From: CAYRUP01 sp964578975
GTDB taxonomy: Bacteria > Pseudomonadota > Gammaproteobacteria > DSM-16500
Direction of reading: 5' to 3'
Length of the DNA: 6,422 nt
Assembly (NCBI GenBank): GCA_964578975.1
Contig: CAZOFA010000097.1
Coordinates: 1 to 6,422, forward strand
Position numbers and translations under genes: made by a program
The notes under the pieces: generated by a model
The model's database searches: none
Told to the model about the DNA's origin: nothing
The model's input: only the letters and a program-made list of their open reading frames with translations
Shown: positions 1-6,422 of the stretch, piece by piece
How positions within the stretch are numbered: position 1 is the first letter of the stretch
Layout of the letters: the number at the start of each line of letters is the position of its first letter

Positions 1-69
1 CAGCGAAGCAATCCAGGTTTTTGTGTCGATCAAGCAAACCTGGATTGCTTCGCTACGCTCGCAATGACG
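1..69. repeat. Palindromic dispersed repeat, cut by the window edge
   Basis: Bases 2-20 and 36-54 are perfect 19-bp inverted arms around a 15-bp loop. The right arm continues as a 15-bp tail (55-69, ending in CAATGACG). Its expected partner would lie left of base 1, so the element is probably longer than what is visible. Its wording (GATTGCTTCGCTACGCTCG followed by CAATGACG) resembles palindromic repeats scattered through many proteobacterial genomes. It lies about 130 bp downstream of the last gene and could act as a 3' stem-loop, but no T-run follows it on the minus strand within the window. No transposase is visible. The structure is certain; the family assignment is from memory. Confidence 0.8.
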
Positions 70-198
70 GCGGCGTCGCGGGACGACGTGGTTTATAAAA
101 GTATCGATTAAGCCAGGCAGTATCCTTCTTTTTAAAAGATTTACACGTAATGCATTTATCTACTGGTTATGGTAGTTATTTGCGCGACTGGATTAAGA

Positions 199-843
199 TT
201 ACGGTTCCATTCGTGAGACATTCGTAGGTGCAACTTCTTGCTGATTTTGCGCACCTCTTGATCGCCATTTATTCCAGTGACTTAAAGCCAGTAACGAGGT
301 AACTACAACTGGTGTTATTTTAAAAAGCGTATCTGTCACAGGTATAGATTCATCTTTTCGAGTAATGCAGATATGAGATAAGGTTGCCGCAGTTACATTC
401 GTAAATCCCACATCATAACCTTCCGCATATATAGTCTTTTTAAATTGATAATCACATAAAAAAAGAATACCCGTTGTGGCCATTCCAGCAAATATGCCAA
501 GTCCAAATTTGGTTTTATTCAGTAATTCATATCCTCTAGAAACTACCCAAGCGCTAGCCGAAGTCATGATGGGTGATAGCACTAAACCAGCACCTGCCGC
601 TATTTCGATATAGAGGTTAAGATCAAGTGGTGATATCTGTTCTGGAATACCTAACTTTTTATCAGCGGCTCCTTGCAAACATGCAGCGTTATATTGATTG
701 CTCAGCATTGCGTTATTCATAATGTAAAAAAGAGAATTAAAACTAACAATGATGCTTGTGGCACAACTCGTAGCACACTTATCGACCCTTGGCTTTTCTT
801 CCTCAGTATCATCTAATAAATGATCTCGATCACTACCAATCAT
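199..843 (-). CDS. Small multi-pass membrane protein of unknown function (214 aa)
   Basis: I do not recognise a family. The N-terminus is strongly charged and acidic (about residues 4-22), followed by about four hydrophobic stretches: roughly 24-44, 76-101, 113-131 and 172-189. The tail is basic and then polar (190-214). This predicts a four-span membrane protein with both ends on the same side. There is no cleavable signal peptide or lipobox. The start at 843 is chosen because AAGGAG sits 7 nt upstream. An in-frame ATG at 885 would add 14 residues but has no ribosome binding site and lies inside the predicted -10 box. The gene follows the 1090-aa gene by 79 bp and has its own promoter candidate in the gap, so it can be expressed separately. 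It may be a secreted or accessory membrane protein, but function cannot be assigned. That it is a real gene is fairly sure, given the strong ribosome binding site and coherent membrane topology. Confidence 0.75.
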   Translation of the reverse strand: MIGSDRDHLLDDTEEEKPRVDKCATSCATSIIVSFNSLFYIMNNAMLSNQYNAACLQGAADKKLGIPEQISPLDLNLYIEIAAGAGLVLSPIMTSASAWVVSRGYELLNKTKFGLGIFAGMATTGILFLCDYQFKKTIYAEGYDVGFTNVTAATLSHICITRKDESIPVTDTLFKITPVVVTSLLALSHWNKWRSRGAQNQQEVAPTNVSRMEP

Positions 844-850
844 TTTAATT

Positions 851-856
851 CTCCTT
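851..856 (-). promoter_or_regulatory. Ribosome binding site that fixes the start at 843
   Basis: On the minus strand the sequence reads AAGGAG, seven bases before the ATG at 843-841. This is a near-ideal Shine-Dalgarno and spacing. The upstream in-frame ATG at 885 has nothing comparable in front of it. Confidence 0.8.
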
Positions 857-880
857 ATAGTTGTATGAAAAAGCGATTCT

Positions 881-909
881 ATCATAGTAGTTGCAATGTA
901 TGATTACAA
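881..909 (-). promoter_or_regulatory. Sigma70-type promoter for the 214-aa membrane protein gene
   Basis: Reading the minus strand, TTGTAA (909-904) is followed after exactly 17 bp by TATGAT (886-881). These match the -35 consensus at 4 of 6 positions and the -10 consensus at 5 of 6. Transcription would start near 874, giving a leader of about 30 nt that contains the AAGGAG site and the ATG at 843. The promoter fills most of the gap between the two accessory genes. It is predicted by consensus only. Confidence 0.55.
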
Positions 910-922
910 AAGAATGACAAAA

Positions 923-3900
923 TTACCGACGGTATTGCATAGCCTGGCTCTGGTAAATTTGTTTTGCCAAATTTGCTCTACCGGTATTGATAAGAGCGGT
1001 CAATTTTATATAAAGACAATCATTGTCTTGAATTTTATTCAACAACAAACTTAACTCATCAAAATGTGCGGCGCTTAAAAGAAAATCAGGCGCATTATTC
1101 TGCGTTTTCTTTAATTTATTAAGCACTGCGCTCAGTTGGATCATTGATAATTCTTTATTATTCCACGGCAGGCATTGGGGTATTTTTTTTCCAGCGGCAG
1201 ATTGGAAGATGTGTTGCGACAGAATATCTTCGATATCTGAAAAATAAATTTGCTCATGGCCGTCATATTTATATTTGCGTAATTGTTCAGTCATAAAAGG
1301 TGAATTAGCAGCCATGTTTAATAGATATTTATATGATTTATCTTGAAGTTGCTGTTGGATTAAAAATTTAATTCGATCATCTACTATTTTATTAAAAGTT
1401 GTTTTAAATAAATTTATAATTAAATCATTCATGGCACATTGGGGTAATAAATCAGCGCAATGAAATGTTGGTAATAAAAAATCTTGAAATTGACACTCAC
1501 TAACAGCAGCCCTAAATTGCGCCAAAACTGCAAGAGAAAATTCATTTGCTAATTGCTGAATTCTGTTTGTGACAATCATTTTGAGAGTATAAGGTGAAGA
1601 TGCGCTTAAACAAGAAAAGCTGGGCGATATTTTTTTTAATTTAGTACATCTTCTAATGATTTTATTCACCATTGATTCGATTGGTTCATCATACTCAAAT
1701 TTCAACTTATTATTAAAAATTAACAGTATCTCGCACTGCAAAGCATGATGGACAACTAAAACATGCAGTGGATTGGCAAAATTGCCATTTTTCAAACGCC
1801 GATTAATTTCATGAATCACCTTAATTTGATCTTGGGTATTGAGCATTGAAAAAAAATCAGCATAGGGATATTCAGGGCTTGTGGTAAAAATATGAATGAG
1901 CCCGGCAAAAATATGATTTGTCTGATAAAAATCTGTAATATCGTCGAATTTTTTAATAAATGTAAAAAAATTTCTAATCAGTGATTCAACAAAGTATTCT
2001 TGTTCGTGTTCATCTAAAGGTCGTTTTTCAATATGATTTTGACAATTGACTTTAGCATCATAATCATAATCTTCATTTGATGCTTGACGTAATTCAAATG
2101 CCCAATATCGACGATTTTGTTTGCTCACTTGATCAACTTCAGGAGGGTAGTAATGAATATTATTCTGTGCGTCATACATTCTGCGCTCAAAGCAATTGAC
2201 ACTGAACGCTGTAATATTAATGACTAATGTATCATCATTAACACTGATCAATTGATCTTTTTTATTAATAGAATGGTAGGCTTCATCTATAATGGCCAAT
2301 GCATTTGGGCCGCTATCTTGTGAGTCAATTTGCAATGTCACATTCGGATCATAGACAATACAGCCTGGAAAAATCTGTTTAAAAATATTTTTTATTTCAT
2401 CATTTTTGATTAACTTAGGGCACTTTTTATCGCGCCGCAGTGTTGGAAAAGGGTTGACGCATGTGACTTGTATTTGATTGGTACTATTTTTATAAATAAA
2501 ATACGCGATAAAATATCCATCTTGTAAATCCATAATGCCTGAAAAAATGACCGCACCACCCGCGGGTAACGCATAACTATTCACTATAGTCGGAATTTTA
2601 TTTCTGGGCGTATTAATTAAAATATGAAAATAAAACGTGGTTTTATTTGCATGATCATGTTTCATTTCATCTGATGGCGCGCTAAATACATCAGCATATT
2701 TGGTCAGTATGCGATTTTCGGCGCTTAAAATATCAAACGCATCATATTGATATAAATTTTCATTTGATATTTTTTTTGGCTCAAGATTGGTTCCAGGCCT
2801 TCTATAGCCGACTGGAATTTTAATTGGAATTTTGAATTTAGCGCGTAACGCGTTTGCGTCATCAATTGATTTTTCATCATAGTTTGTTGTTTTACGAATG
2901 ATGTCAGCCGTTAATAAGTTGTCATCAATCTTAATCGGTTGCCATATATATTGACTTAAGCGATTACGTTTTACTAGTAATTCAACAAACAGTGCGCGAT
3001 TGCAATTTTCAAAAATTAATTCTAGATCAGTTTTATCTAACGATTCATAAATATGATCAATGCTTAATATGCAAGTTAATAATTTATCGTCATTTAATTT
3101 TTTATAAAATATTTTTTTACTTTCCAGCGTCGCGCTCGATTTTAAAGGATGCCAGATACTCGATTTATTGTCTTTGAACGAAATAATTTCACTGCATTCT
3201 TCTTTGTAATCAAATTGATTAAAATAAGGAATGGATTCATGTTTAATTTCAAATTGAATTTTGGATTGGCCGCTCGGTGTATGCAGAGATCGACGATAGC
3301 GCCTAATCGCGTCCGTGTCTTTTATTTTTTCAGAGCCTGCATTCAATAATTCATCAAAATCAATCTCAACCTCATACAGATGAAACAATGACAGCACCCA
3401 ATTTGCAGTGTGATAACTCAGCGTATCTAGCCAAGGTAATAGCGGCAATTTATTTTTTTCTATTAATTTAACAACAGTTTCTAATTCATTCTCTGAGAGA
3501 ATATTTTTCCATAGCATGGGAATGAGTTTAGGGATTAAAACAATAAAATATTCGATGCCTTGATGTAGTCGATAGATAAGATGAAAATAGCGAAAGACAA
3601 ATTCATAATCGATACCGGATATCAATGAAACAATGGGAGTTCTTTCGACGCCCTTGGCTTCTGGCTCTGGGTTAATTCTTTTGTCTTTTTGATGCACTGC
3701 GCCGCTTTCTTCAACATGAATATTTGCTCTGTATAAGCGCTTTTGTAATTTTTGCAATGCTGAATCTGATTTTTCTTCTTCTTGATCTATGGTTGCATCC
3801 GTACAAGCAGCTTGAGTATGAAAAGGGATTGTTGGGGCAATCAAATCGCTGGCATCGATGGAAGCGCCCTCTTCTTCACCCAATTTCATGATTATCGTTG

Positions 3901-4195
3901 TATTTACAATACAGACATCGAGCAAATTAGTGGCTGCTTTGATTTTTGGTTTTATTTTTTCTTTTCCATCAGATTTAGGGAGTTCTGCGAGATAAGCATA
4001 AACACTGTGTAATATAATAAAAACATTTTTGGCTGTGCGATTTTGTAAATAGGGGACCAATCGTTTAAATATTAAAGATTCTTCGAAAGCCCCATCTATT
4101 TGTATGCCTTCATTGTTGAATTGGGATAATAAATGGGTAAATTGATCGCGATATTGATCGTAACCATCCAAGGTAGGCAGTAAATCTCGAAACAT
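923..4195 (-). CDS. Large 1090-aa protein of unknown function with a degenerate Ulp1/YopJ-like protease core
   Basis: No family is recognised over the full length. There is no signal peptide. Residues 1-130 look helical. Residues 135-185 are a charged, probably disordered linker. Residues 190-280 are helical and hydrophobic, and about 735-1090 are again mostly helical. Residues about 546-641 fit the order of a clan CE cysteine protease (Ulp1, YopJ, ElaD): a hydrophobic strand beginning GYFIAYFIY, a second strand ending CVNPFP, a helix, a short strand, then Q622-x5-S628-G629 opening a helix. The Q-to-nucleophile spacing matches Ulp1 and YopJ. However, the nucleophile is Ser628 and the positions of His and Asp hold Tyr561 and Asn581, so normal thiol protease activity is unlikely. 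The start at 4195 is supported by AGGGA 5 nt upstream. The gene is visibly AT-richer than ppiD, which suggests an accessory or acquired origin. Its size and architecture would suit a secreted effector of an intracellular bacterium, but I see no decisive secretion signal. The coding call is secure; the domain reading is inference. Confidence 0.9.
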   Translation of the reverse strand: MFRDLLPTLDGYDQYRDQFTHLLSQFNNEGIQIDGAFEESLIFKRLVPYLQNRTAKNVFIILHSVYAYLAELPKSDGKEKIKPKIKAATNLLDVCIVNTTIIMKLGEEEGASIDASDLIAPTIPFHTQAACTDATIDQEEEKSDSALQKLQKRLYRANIHVEESGAVHQKDKRINPEPEAKGVERTPIVSLISGIDYEFVFRYFHLIYRLHQGIEYFIVLIPKLIPMLWKNILSENELETVVKLIEKNKLPLLPWLDTLSYHTANWVLSLFHLYEVEIDFDELLNAGSEKIKDTDAIRRYRRSLHTPSGQSKIQFEIKHESIPYFNQFDYKEECSEIISFKDNKSSIWHPLKSSATLESKKIFYKKLNDDKLLTCILSIDHIYESLDKTDLELIFENCNRALFVELLVKRNRLSQYIWQPIKIDDNLLTADIIRKTTNYDEKSIDDANALRAKFKIPIKIPVGYRRPGTNLEPKKISNENLYQYDAFDILSAENRILTKYADVFSAPSDEMKHDHANKTTFYFHILINTPRNKIPTIVNSYALPAGGAVIFSGIMDLQDGYFIAYFIYKNSTNQIQVTCVNPFPTLRRDKKCPKLIKNDEIKNIFKQIFPGCIVYDPNVTLQIDSQDSGPNALAIIDEAYHSINKKDQLISVNDDTLVINITAFSVNCFERRMYDAQNNIHYYPPEVDQVSKQNRRYWAFELRQASNEDYDYDAKVNCQNHIEKRPLDEHEQEYFVESLIRNFFTFIKKFDDITDFYQTNHIFAGLIHIFTTSPEYPYADFFSMLNTQDQIKVIHEINRRLKNGNFANPLHVLVVHHALQCEILLIFNNKLKFEYDEPIESMVNKIIRRCTKLKKISPSFSCLSASSPYTLKMIVTNRIQQLANEFSLAVLAQFRAAVSECQFQDFLLPTFHCADLLPQCAMNDLIINLFKTTFNKIVDDRIKFLIQQQLQDKSYKYLLNMAANSPFMTEQLRKYKYDGHEQIYFSDIEDILSQHIFQSAAGKKIPQCLPWNNKELSMIQLSAVLNKLKKTQNNAPDFLLSAAHFDELSLLLNKIQDNDCLYIKLTALINTGRANLAKQIYQSQAMQYRR

Positions 4196-4199
4196 ACAA

Positions 4200-4205
4200 T
4201 TCCCT
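4200..4205 (-). promoter_or_regulatory. Ribosome binding site of the 1090-aa gene
   Basis: On the minus strand AGGGAA lies four bases (AGGGA core: five bases) before the ATG at 4195. It supports this start. The repeat cluster begins only six bases further upstream, so the translation initiation region abuts the repeats. Confidence 0.6.
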
Positions 4206-4210
4206 GTACT

Positions 4211-4335
4211 GTCATGCTGAATACTTCAAAGTCATCCTGAGCGTTTATTGTCATCCTGAGCGTTCATTGTCATCCTGAATCCCGGTATGCTTTAAGCCGG
4301 GGCTCAGGATGACAATGAAGTGTTCAGGATGTCAT
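4211..4335. repeat. Cluster of direct and inverted copies of a GTCATCCTGA repeat
   Basis: Direct copies beginning GTCATCCTGA (the first with one change) start at 4211, 4231, 4250 and 4269, spaced 20, 19 and 19 bp. The copies at 4231 and 4250 are 19-bp units differing at one base. An inverted copy at 4304-4319 is the exact complement of 4263-4278 (16 bp). With the further match of 4281-4285 to 4297-4301 it makes a hairpin of about 23 bp with an 11-nt loop. A weaker inverted copy lies at 4323-4335. The same right arm also pairs with 4244-4261 at 17 of 18 positions, so alternative hairpins are possible. The whole cluster is in the predicted leader of the 1090-aa gene. The spacers are far too short and the copies too uneven for a CRISPR array. 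It resembles dispersed intergenic repeats that have partly duplicated in tandem. Confidence 0.85.
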
Positions 4336-4347
4336 CGGAACAACAAA

Positions 4348-4375
4348 GAGATATTTAAATTAGACCTCAAGTCAA
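4348..4375 (-). promoter_or_regulatory. Possible sigma70-type promoter for the 1090-aa gene
   Basis: On the minus strand TTGACT (4375-4370), a 5-of-6 match to the -35 consensus, is followed after 16 bp by TATCTC (4353-4348), a weak -10. The surroundings are AT-rich. Transcription would begin near 4341, giving a leader of about 145 nt that carries the whole repeat cluster. The -35 lies only 4 bp from the 27-bp palindrome. It is the best candidate between ppiD and this gene, but the weak -10 keeps confidence low. Confidence 0.35.
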
Positions 4376-4379
4376 CGCC

Positions 4380-4443
4380 GTGTCATTCCCTGCTGCGGCG
4401 GGAATCCTTTTGGATAGATTCCCGCCGCAGCAGGGAATGACAC
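4380..4443. repeat. Perfect 27-bp inverted repeat after ppiD
   Basis: Bases 4380-4406 are exactly complementary to 4417-4443, with a 10-base loop (4407-4416). The arms are GC-rich, with TGCTGCGGCGGGAATC in the left arm, in contrast to the AT-rich surroundings. The element starts 15 bp after the ppiD stop codon, so the transcript would end in or pass through a very stable hairpin. It could stabilise the 3' end or help termination, but on the minus strand it is not followed by a T-run, so it is not a standard intrinsic terminator. The wording resembles a dispersed proteobacterial palindrome and is unlike the two other repeat types in the window. Confidence 0.9.
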
Positions 4444-4458
4444 ACGTCTTGATAGTTA

Positions 4459-6345
4459 TCATTCTATGGTAACTTTCGCCTGATGCATTAAACTTGCTTT
4501 ATATAAATCATATTCTAACGTTCCCAGCGAACCCTGCACTTGCTCAGCAAATGCCTGATGTTGTTCTTCAGGGACATTCATGCTTCCATTTTTGACAGCG
4601 CTTAAGCCTATGAGTGCCAGACCATTGGTGATCTTTGTCACTGTATACGTCATTTTATTCGCTTGAGGAGCTGGCAGTTGAAACGCGCTATCTAAGATCG
4701 CTTGGGAAACTGATGTGGCGTGCCGCTTGATAAAGCCGACATTTTTCCATTGAAAATGGTACTGACTATTTAACTCTGCAGGCGTTAAAGTGCCTTTTTG
4801 CAATTTATGTTGCAGATCGTTAGCAAATAGCGCTAATCGATTTTCAGTGGCTTGTGTTTTTAATTTTTCCCTAATCTGATTTTGCACGGTCTCTAAAGCG
4901 AGTTGCGTGGCGACAATATGTGATTTTACTCTTAAGACAACAAATGTTTCGGAATCCAATTGAATCACATCACTATTATTTTGCAGTGTTAGCACATCAT
5001 TACTAAAAGCTAGATTACGAATTTTGGCGCTCGAGGTTATATCTTTTCCGCCCTGATCTTTAGAAAACAACGCGCTCGTATTAACGGGCAACCCTAATTC
5101 TTTCGCGGCAAGCTGCAATGTATCCGGATGTTCGTACGTAAGATTTGCTAATTTTTCACGCGCATCATTCATGGTTTCTTCTGCTTTTTGATGTTTATAC
5201 GCGTCTCTTACTTTATCTTTTACCGCTTCAAAAGTTGAAGCTTGTGGTGCCTTATAACCAGTCACTTTGACAACGATTAATCCGCGACGACTCACGACGG
5301 GCTCAGAAACTTGACCCAGTTTAGTTAAACCAGACACTGGTTGTTGTAATTCAGCAGGAAGTGAATTGATACTCATCCAGTCATATGATTTTTCGTTTAA
5401 CCCATATTGTTTAGCAAGCTGCGTGAAATTTTTCCCATCGTTTGCCGCTTTGGTTATTTCATCCATTTTGTCGTGCGCTTGTTTTATCGTTTGCTCATTT
5501 GCATCCGGGGTAAGCGGAAAAATTAATTCCTGCAGCTGCCACTGTCCCGGTGACGTAAATAAACCTGTATTCTCATTATAAAAACTTTTTAACTGTTCAT
5601 CGGTCGGTTGGATATTTTCCGCCAAATCTTTTGTGCTAAGCGTAATGTATTCGATACTGACTTGCTCTGGCGCCTTAAATTCGTCTTGATGGTCTGTATA
5701 GTAGGCAGTAATCTCTTTTTCTGGAATCGTGATGGGCTCTTGATCAAAATAATTTTGTGGAATTTCCCAATATTGGATATCACGTTCTTGGCCAACTAAA
5801 GCAATCGTCTCATTAATTTCGTTCGGTAGTGCAAATGAAGTAAAAGCAATTCCTAATCTAGGCTGATCAATGAGCAAAGTGGTTTTAATTAAATCTAAAA
5901 AATCAACTTCAGAAAATAACGTGGTCGATAAAGCTTGTTGAAACCGCATGAGTGAGAATTCGCCATTCACCTGAAATTCTGGCATGGCACGCAAAAAATT
6001 ATCGATTTGATCGATGGTCACATGATAATTCTGTGTGACTGCAGCTTGTTTTAAGATTTGTATGTTGATGAGAGATTGCAACGCTTGTTGCTTTAAATTT
6101 GTGTCTGCTGACTCAGGTAAGGCGATTGAACCCAGTTGCATTTGTAACTGGCGACGCAACCGTTCATAGGCTGCGGATAATTGTCCTTTGGAAATTTCGA
6201 CACTATTCACTTTTGCAATGACATTGTTACTTCCGCTTTCTAAGAAGTAACTGTGAATACCCCACAACGCAAATGAAAGAATCAACAAGGATATGATAAA
6301 CCCTGCAATCCATCCATGTGTATGATCACGAATGCTTTGTAGCAT
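4459..6345 (-). CDS. ppiD: PpiD-type periplasmic chaperone (SurA N-terminal and parvulin-like domains)
   Basis: PpiD is anchored in the inner membrane and helps newly exported proteins fold as they leave the Sec translocon. At 628 aa it is close to the E. coli protein (623 aa) and aligns end to end. Residues 1-10 are cytoplasmic and about 11-34 form the membrane anchor. A SurA-type chaperone region follows, with the family pattern AKVNSVEISKGQL at 44-56 and PEFQVNGEF at 122-130. A parvulin-like domain lies at about 267-367 and a C-terminal chaperone region closes the protein, including AFQLPAP (554-560) and NGSM (586-589), which match E. coli. The parvulin domain keeps the LGQVSEPVVSRRG segment (343-355) but lacks the usual histidine of the first strand and the GGDLGW motif, so it is probably not an active isomerase, as reported for E. 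coli PpiD. The ATG at 6345 has only a weak GAG nine bases upstream. The gene lies 23 bp behind tRNA-Asp, so it is probably co-transcribed with it. Confidence 0.95.
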   Translation of the reverse strand: MLQSIRDHTHGWIAGFIISLLILSFALWGIHSYFLESGSNNVIAKVNSVEISKGQLSAAYERLRRQLQMQLGSIALPESADTNLKQQALQSLINIQILKQAAVTQNYHVTIDQIDNFLRAMPEFQVNGEFSLMRFQQALSTTLFSEVDFLDLIKTTLLIDQPRLGIAFTSFALPNEINETIALVGQERDIQYWEIPQNYFDQEPITIPEKEITAYYTDHQDEFKAPEQVSIEYITLSTKDLAENIQPTDEQLKSFYNENTGLFTSPGQWQLQELIFPLTPDANEQTIKQAHDKMDEITKAANDGKNFTQLAKQYGLNEKSYDWMSINSLPAELQQPVSGLTKLGQVSEPVVSRRGLIVVKVTGYKAPQASTFEAVKDKVRDAYKHQKAEETMNDAREKLANLTYEHPDTLQLAAKELGLPVNTSALFSKDQGGKDITSSAKIRNLAFSNDVLTLQNNSDVIQLDSETFVVLRVKSHIVATQLALETVQNQIREKLKTQATENRLALFANDLQHKLQKGTLTPAELNSQYHFQWKNVGFIKRHATSVSQAILDSAFQLPAPQANKMTYTVTKITNGLALIGLSAVKNGSMNVPEEQHQAFAEQVQGSLGTLEYDLYKASLMHQAKVTIE

Positions 6346-6368
6346 CTGGAATATCTCACTTTATTTGT

Positions 6369-6422
6369 TGGCGGAGTGGACGGGACTCGAACCCGCGACC
6401 CCCGGCGTGACAGGCCGGTATT
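6369..6422 (-). tRNA. tRNA-Asp (GUC), 3' part only
   Basis: Read on the minus strand, the sequence gives the last 54 nt of a tRNA. The anticodon stem CCGGC/GCCGG encloses the loop CTGTCAC, with anticodon GTC at 6411-6409. A five-base variable loop follows, then the T arm GCGGG-TTCGAGT-CCCGT, the acceptor 3' strand CCACTCC, discriminator G and an encoded CCA (6371-6369). It closely matches E. coli tRNA-Asp. The 5' part (acceptor 5' strand and most of the D arm) lies beyond the window. Its 3' end is 23 bp from ppiD, so RNase processing would leave ppiD mRNA with a very short leader. No integrase gene or duplicated tRNA end is visible in the window. Confidence 0.97.

Noticed and set aside
70..198. 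Small gene or terminator after the membrane protein gene
   Set aside because: Only a weak 4-bp stem and an unlinked AAGGA-like string are present. There is no start codon at a fitting distance and no GC-rich stem with a T-run.
843..885. Longer start for the small membrane protein gene (ATG at 885)
   Set aside because: No ribosome binding site, and overlap with the promoter -10 box. The ATG at 843 is far better supported.
3509..3556. Hydrophobic stretch at residues 214-229 of the 1090-aa protein as a transmembrane segment
   Set aside because: It is short and broken by a lysine and two prolines, and more likely a buried helix. No convincing membrane span is visible in this protein.
2992..4012. 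Several short plus-strand open frames opposite the 1090-aa gene
   Set aside because: They lack convincing ribosome binding sites and family features, have low-complexity content rich in Phe and Ile, and are explained by the AT-rich antisense of a long real gene.
4211..4290. Regularly spaced repeats as a small CRISPR array
   Set aside because: The period is only 19-20 bp with hardly any unique spacer, an inverted copy follows, and no cas gene is present.
4380..4443. Intrinsic terminator of ppiD
   Set aside because: The hairpin is very stable, but the minus strand continues with no run of T residues after it, so I list it as a repeat instead.
5366..5799. Short open frames on both strands inside ppiD
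   Set aside because: ppiD is a full-length, clearly conserved gene here. The short frames show no independent support.
6369..6422. tRNA-Asp 3' end as an attachment site of an integrated element
   Set aside because: No integrase and no second copy of the tRNA end occur in the window, and the neighbouring gene is core ppiD.

Overview
The window looks like a chromosomal segment of an AT-rich gammaproteobacterium. The best guess is a Legionellales-type, host-associated organism. This rests on three things: a ppiD gene directly behind tRNA-Asp (ppiD is a core gammaproteobacterial gene of the lon-hupB-ppiD neighbourhood), AT-rich accessory genes with no recognisable housekeeping function, and several dispersed-repeat palindromes of the kind common in such genomes. 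The taxonomic call is an inference. All genes lie on the minus strand, so the biological order runs from right to left.

Right end (6369-6422): the 3' 54 nt of a tRNA-Asp(GUC) gene, cut by the window edge. Only 23 bp later comes ppiD (4459-6345), a 628-aa inner-membrane-anchored periplasmic chaperone that matches the family over its full length. The gap is too short for a normal promoter, so ppiD is probably transcribed through the tRNA.

Middle (4196-4458): a repeat-rich spacer. It holds a perfect 27-bp inverted repeat just after ppiD, a possible promoter, and a cluster of direct and inverted copies of a short repeat directly upstream of the next gene.

Left two thirds (199-4195): two accessory genes. 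The first encodes a 1090-aa protein of unknown function. Its centre has the layout of a Ulp1/YopJ-like (clan CE) cysteine protease, but Ser stands in place of the nucleophilic Cys, and Tyr and Asn stand in place of His and Asp. It may be an inactive pseudo-protease or a protein with an altered function. The second, behind its own good sigma70-type promoter, encodes a 214-aa protein with about four predicted membrane segments. Its start should be placed at 843, not at the more upstream ATG at 885. The two could form a pair, but nothing in the sequence proves it.

Left end (1-198): no gene is visible. It begins inside a third type of palindromic repeat, which probably extends past the window edge. 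Bases 70-198 show no convincing gene or intrinsic terminator.
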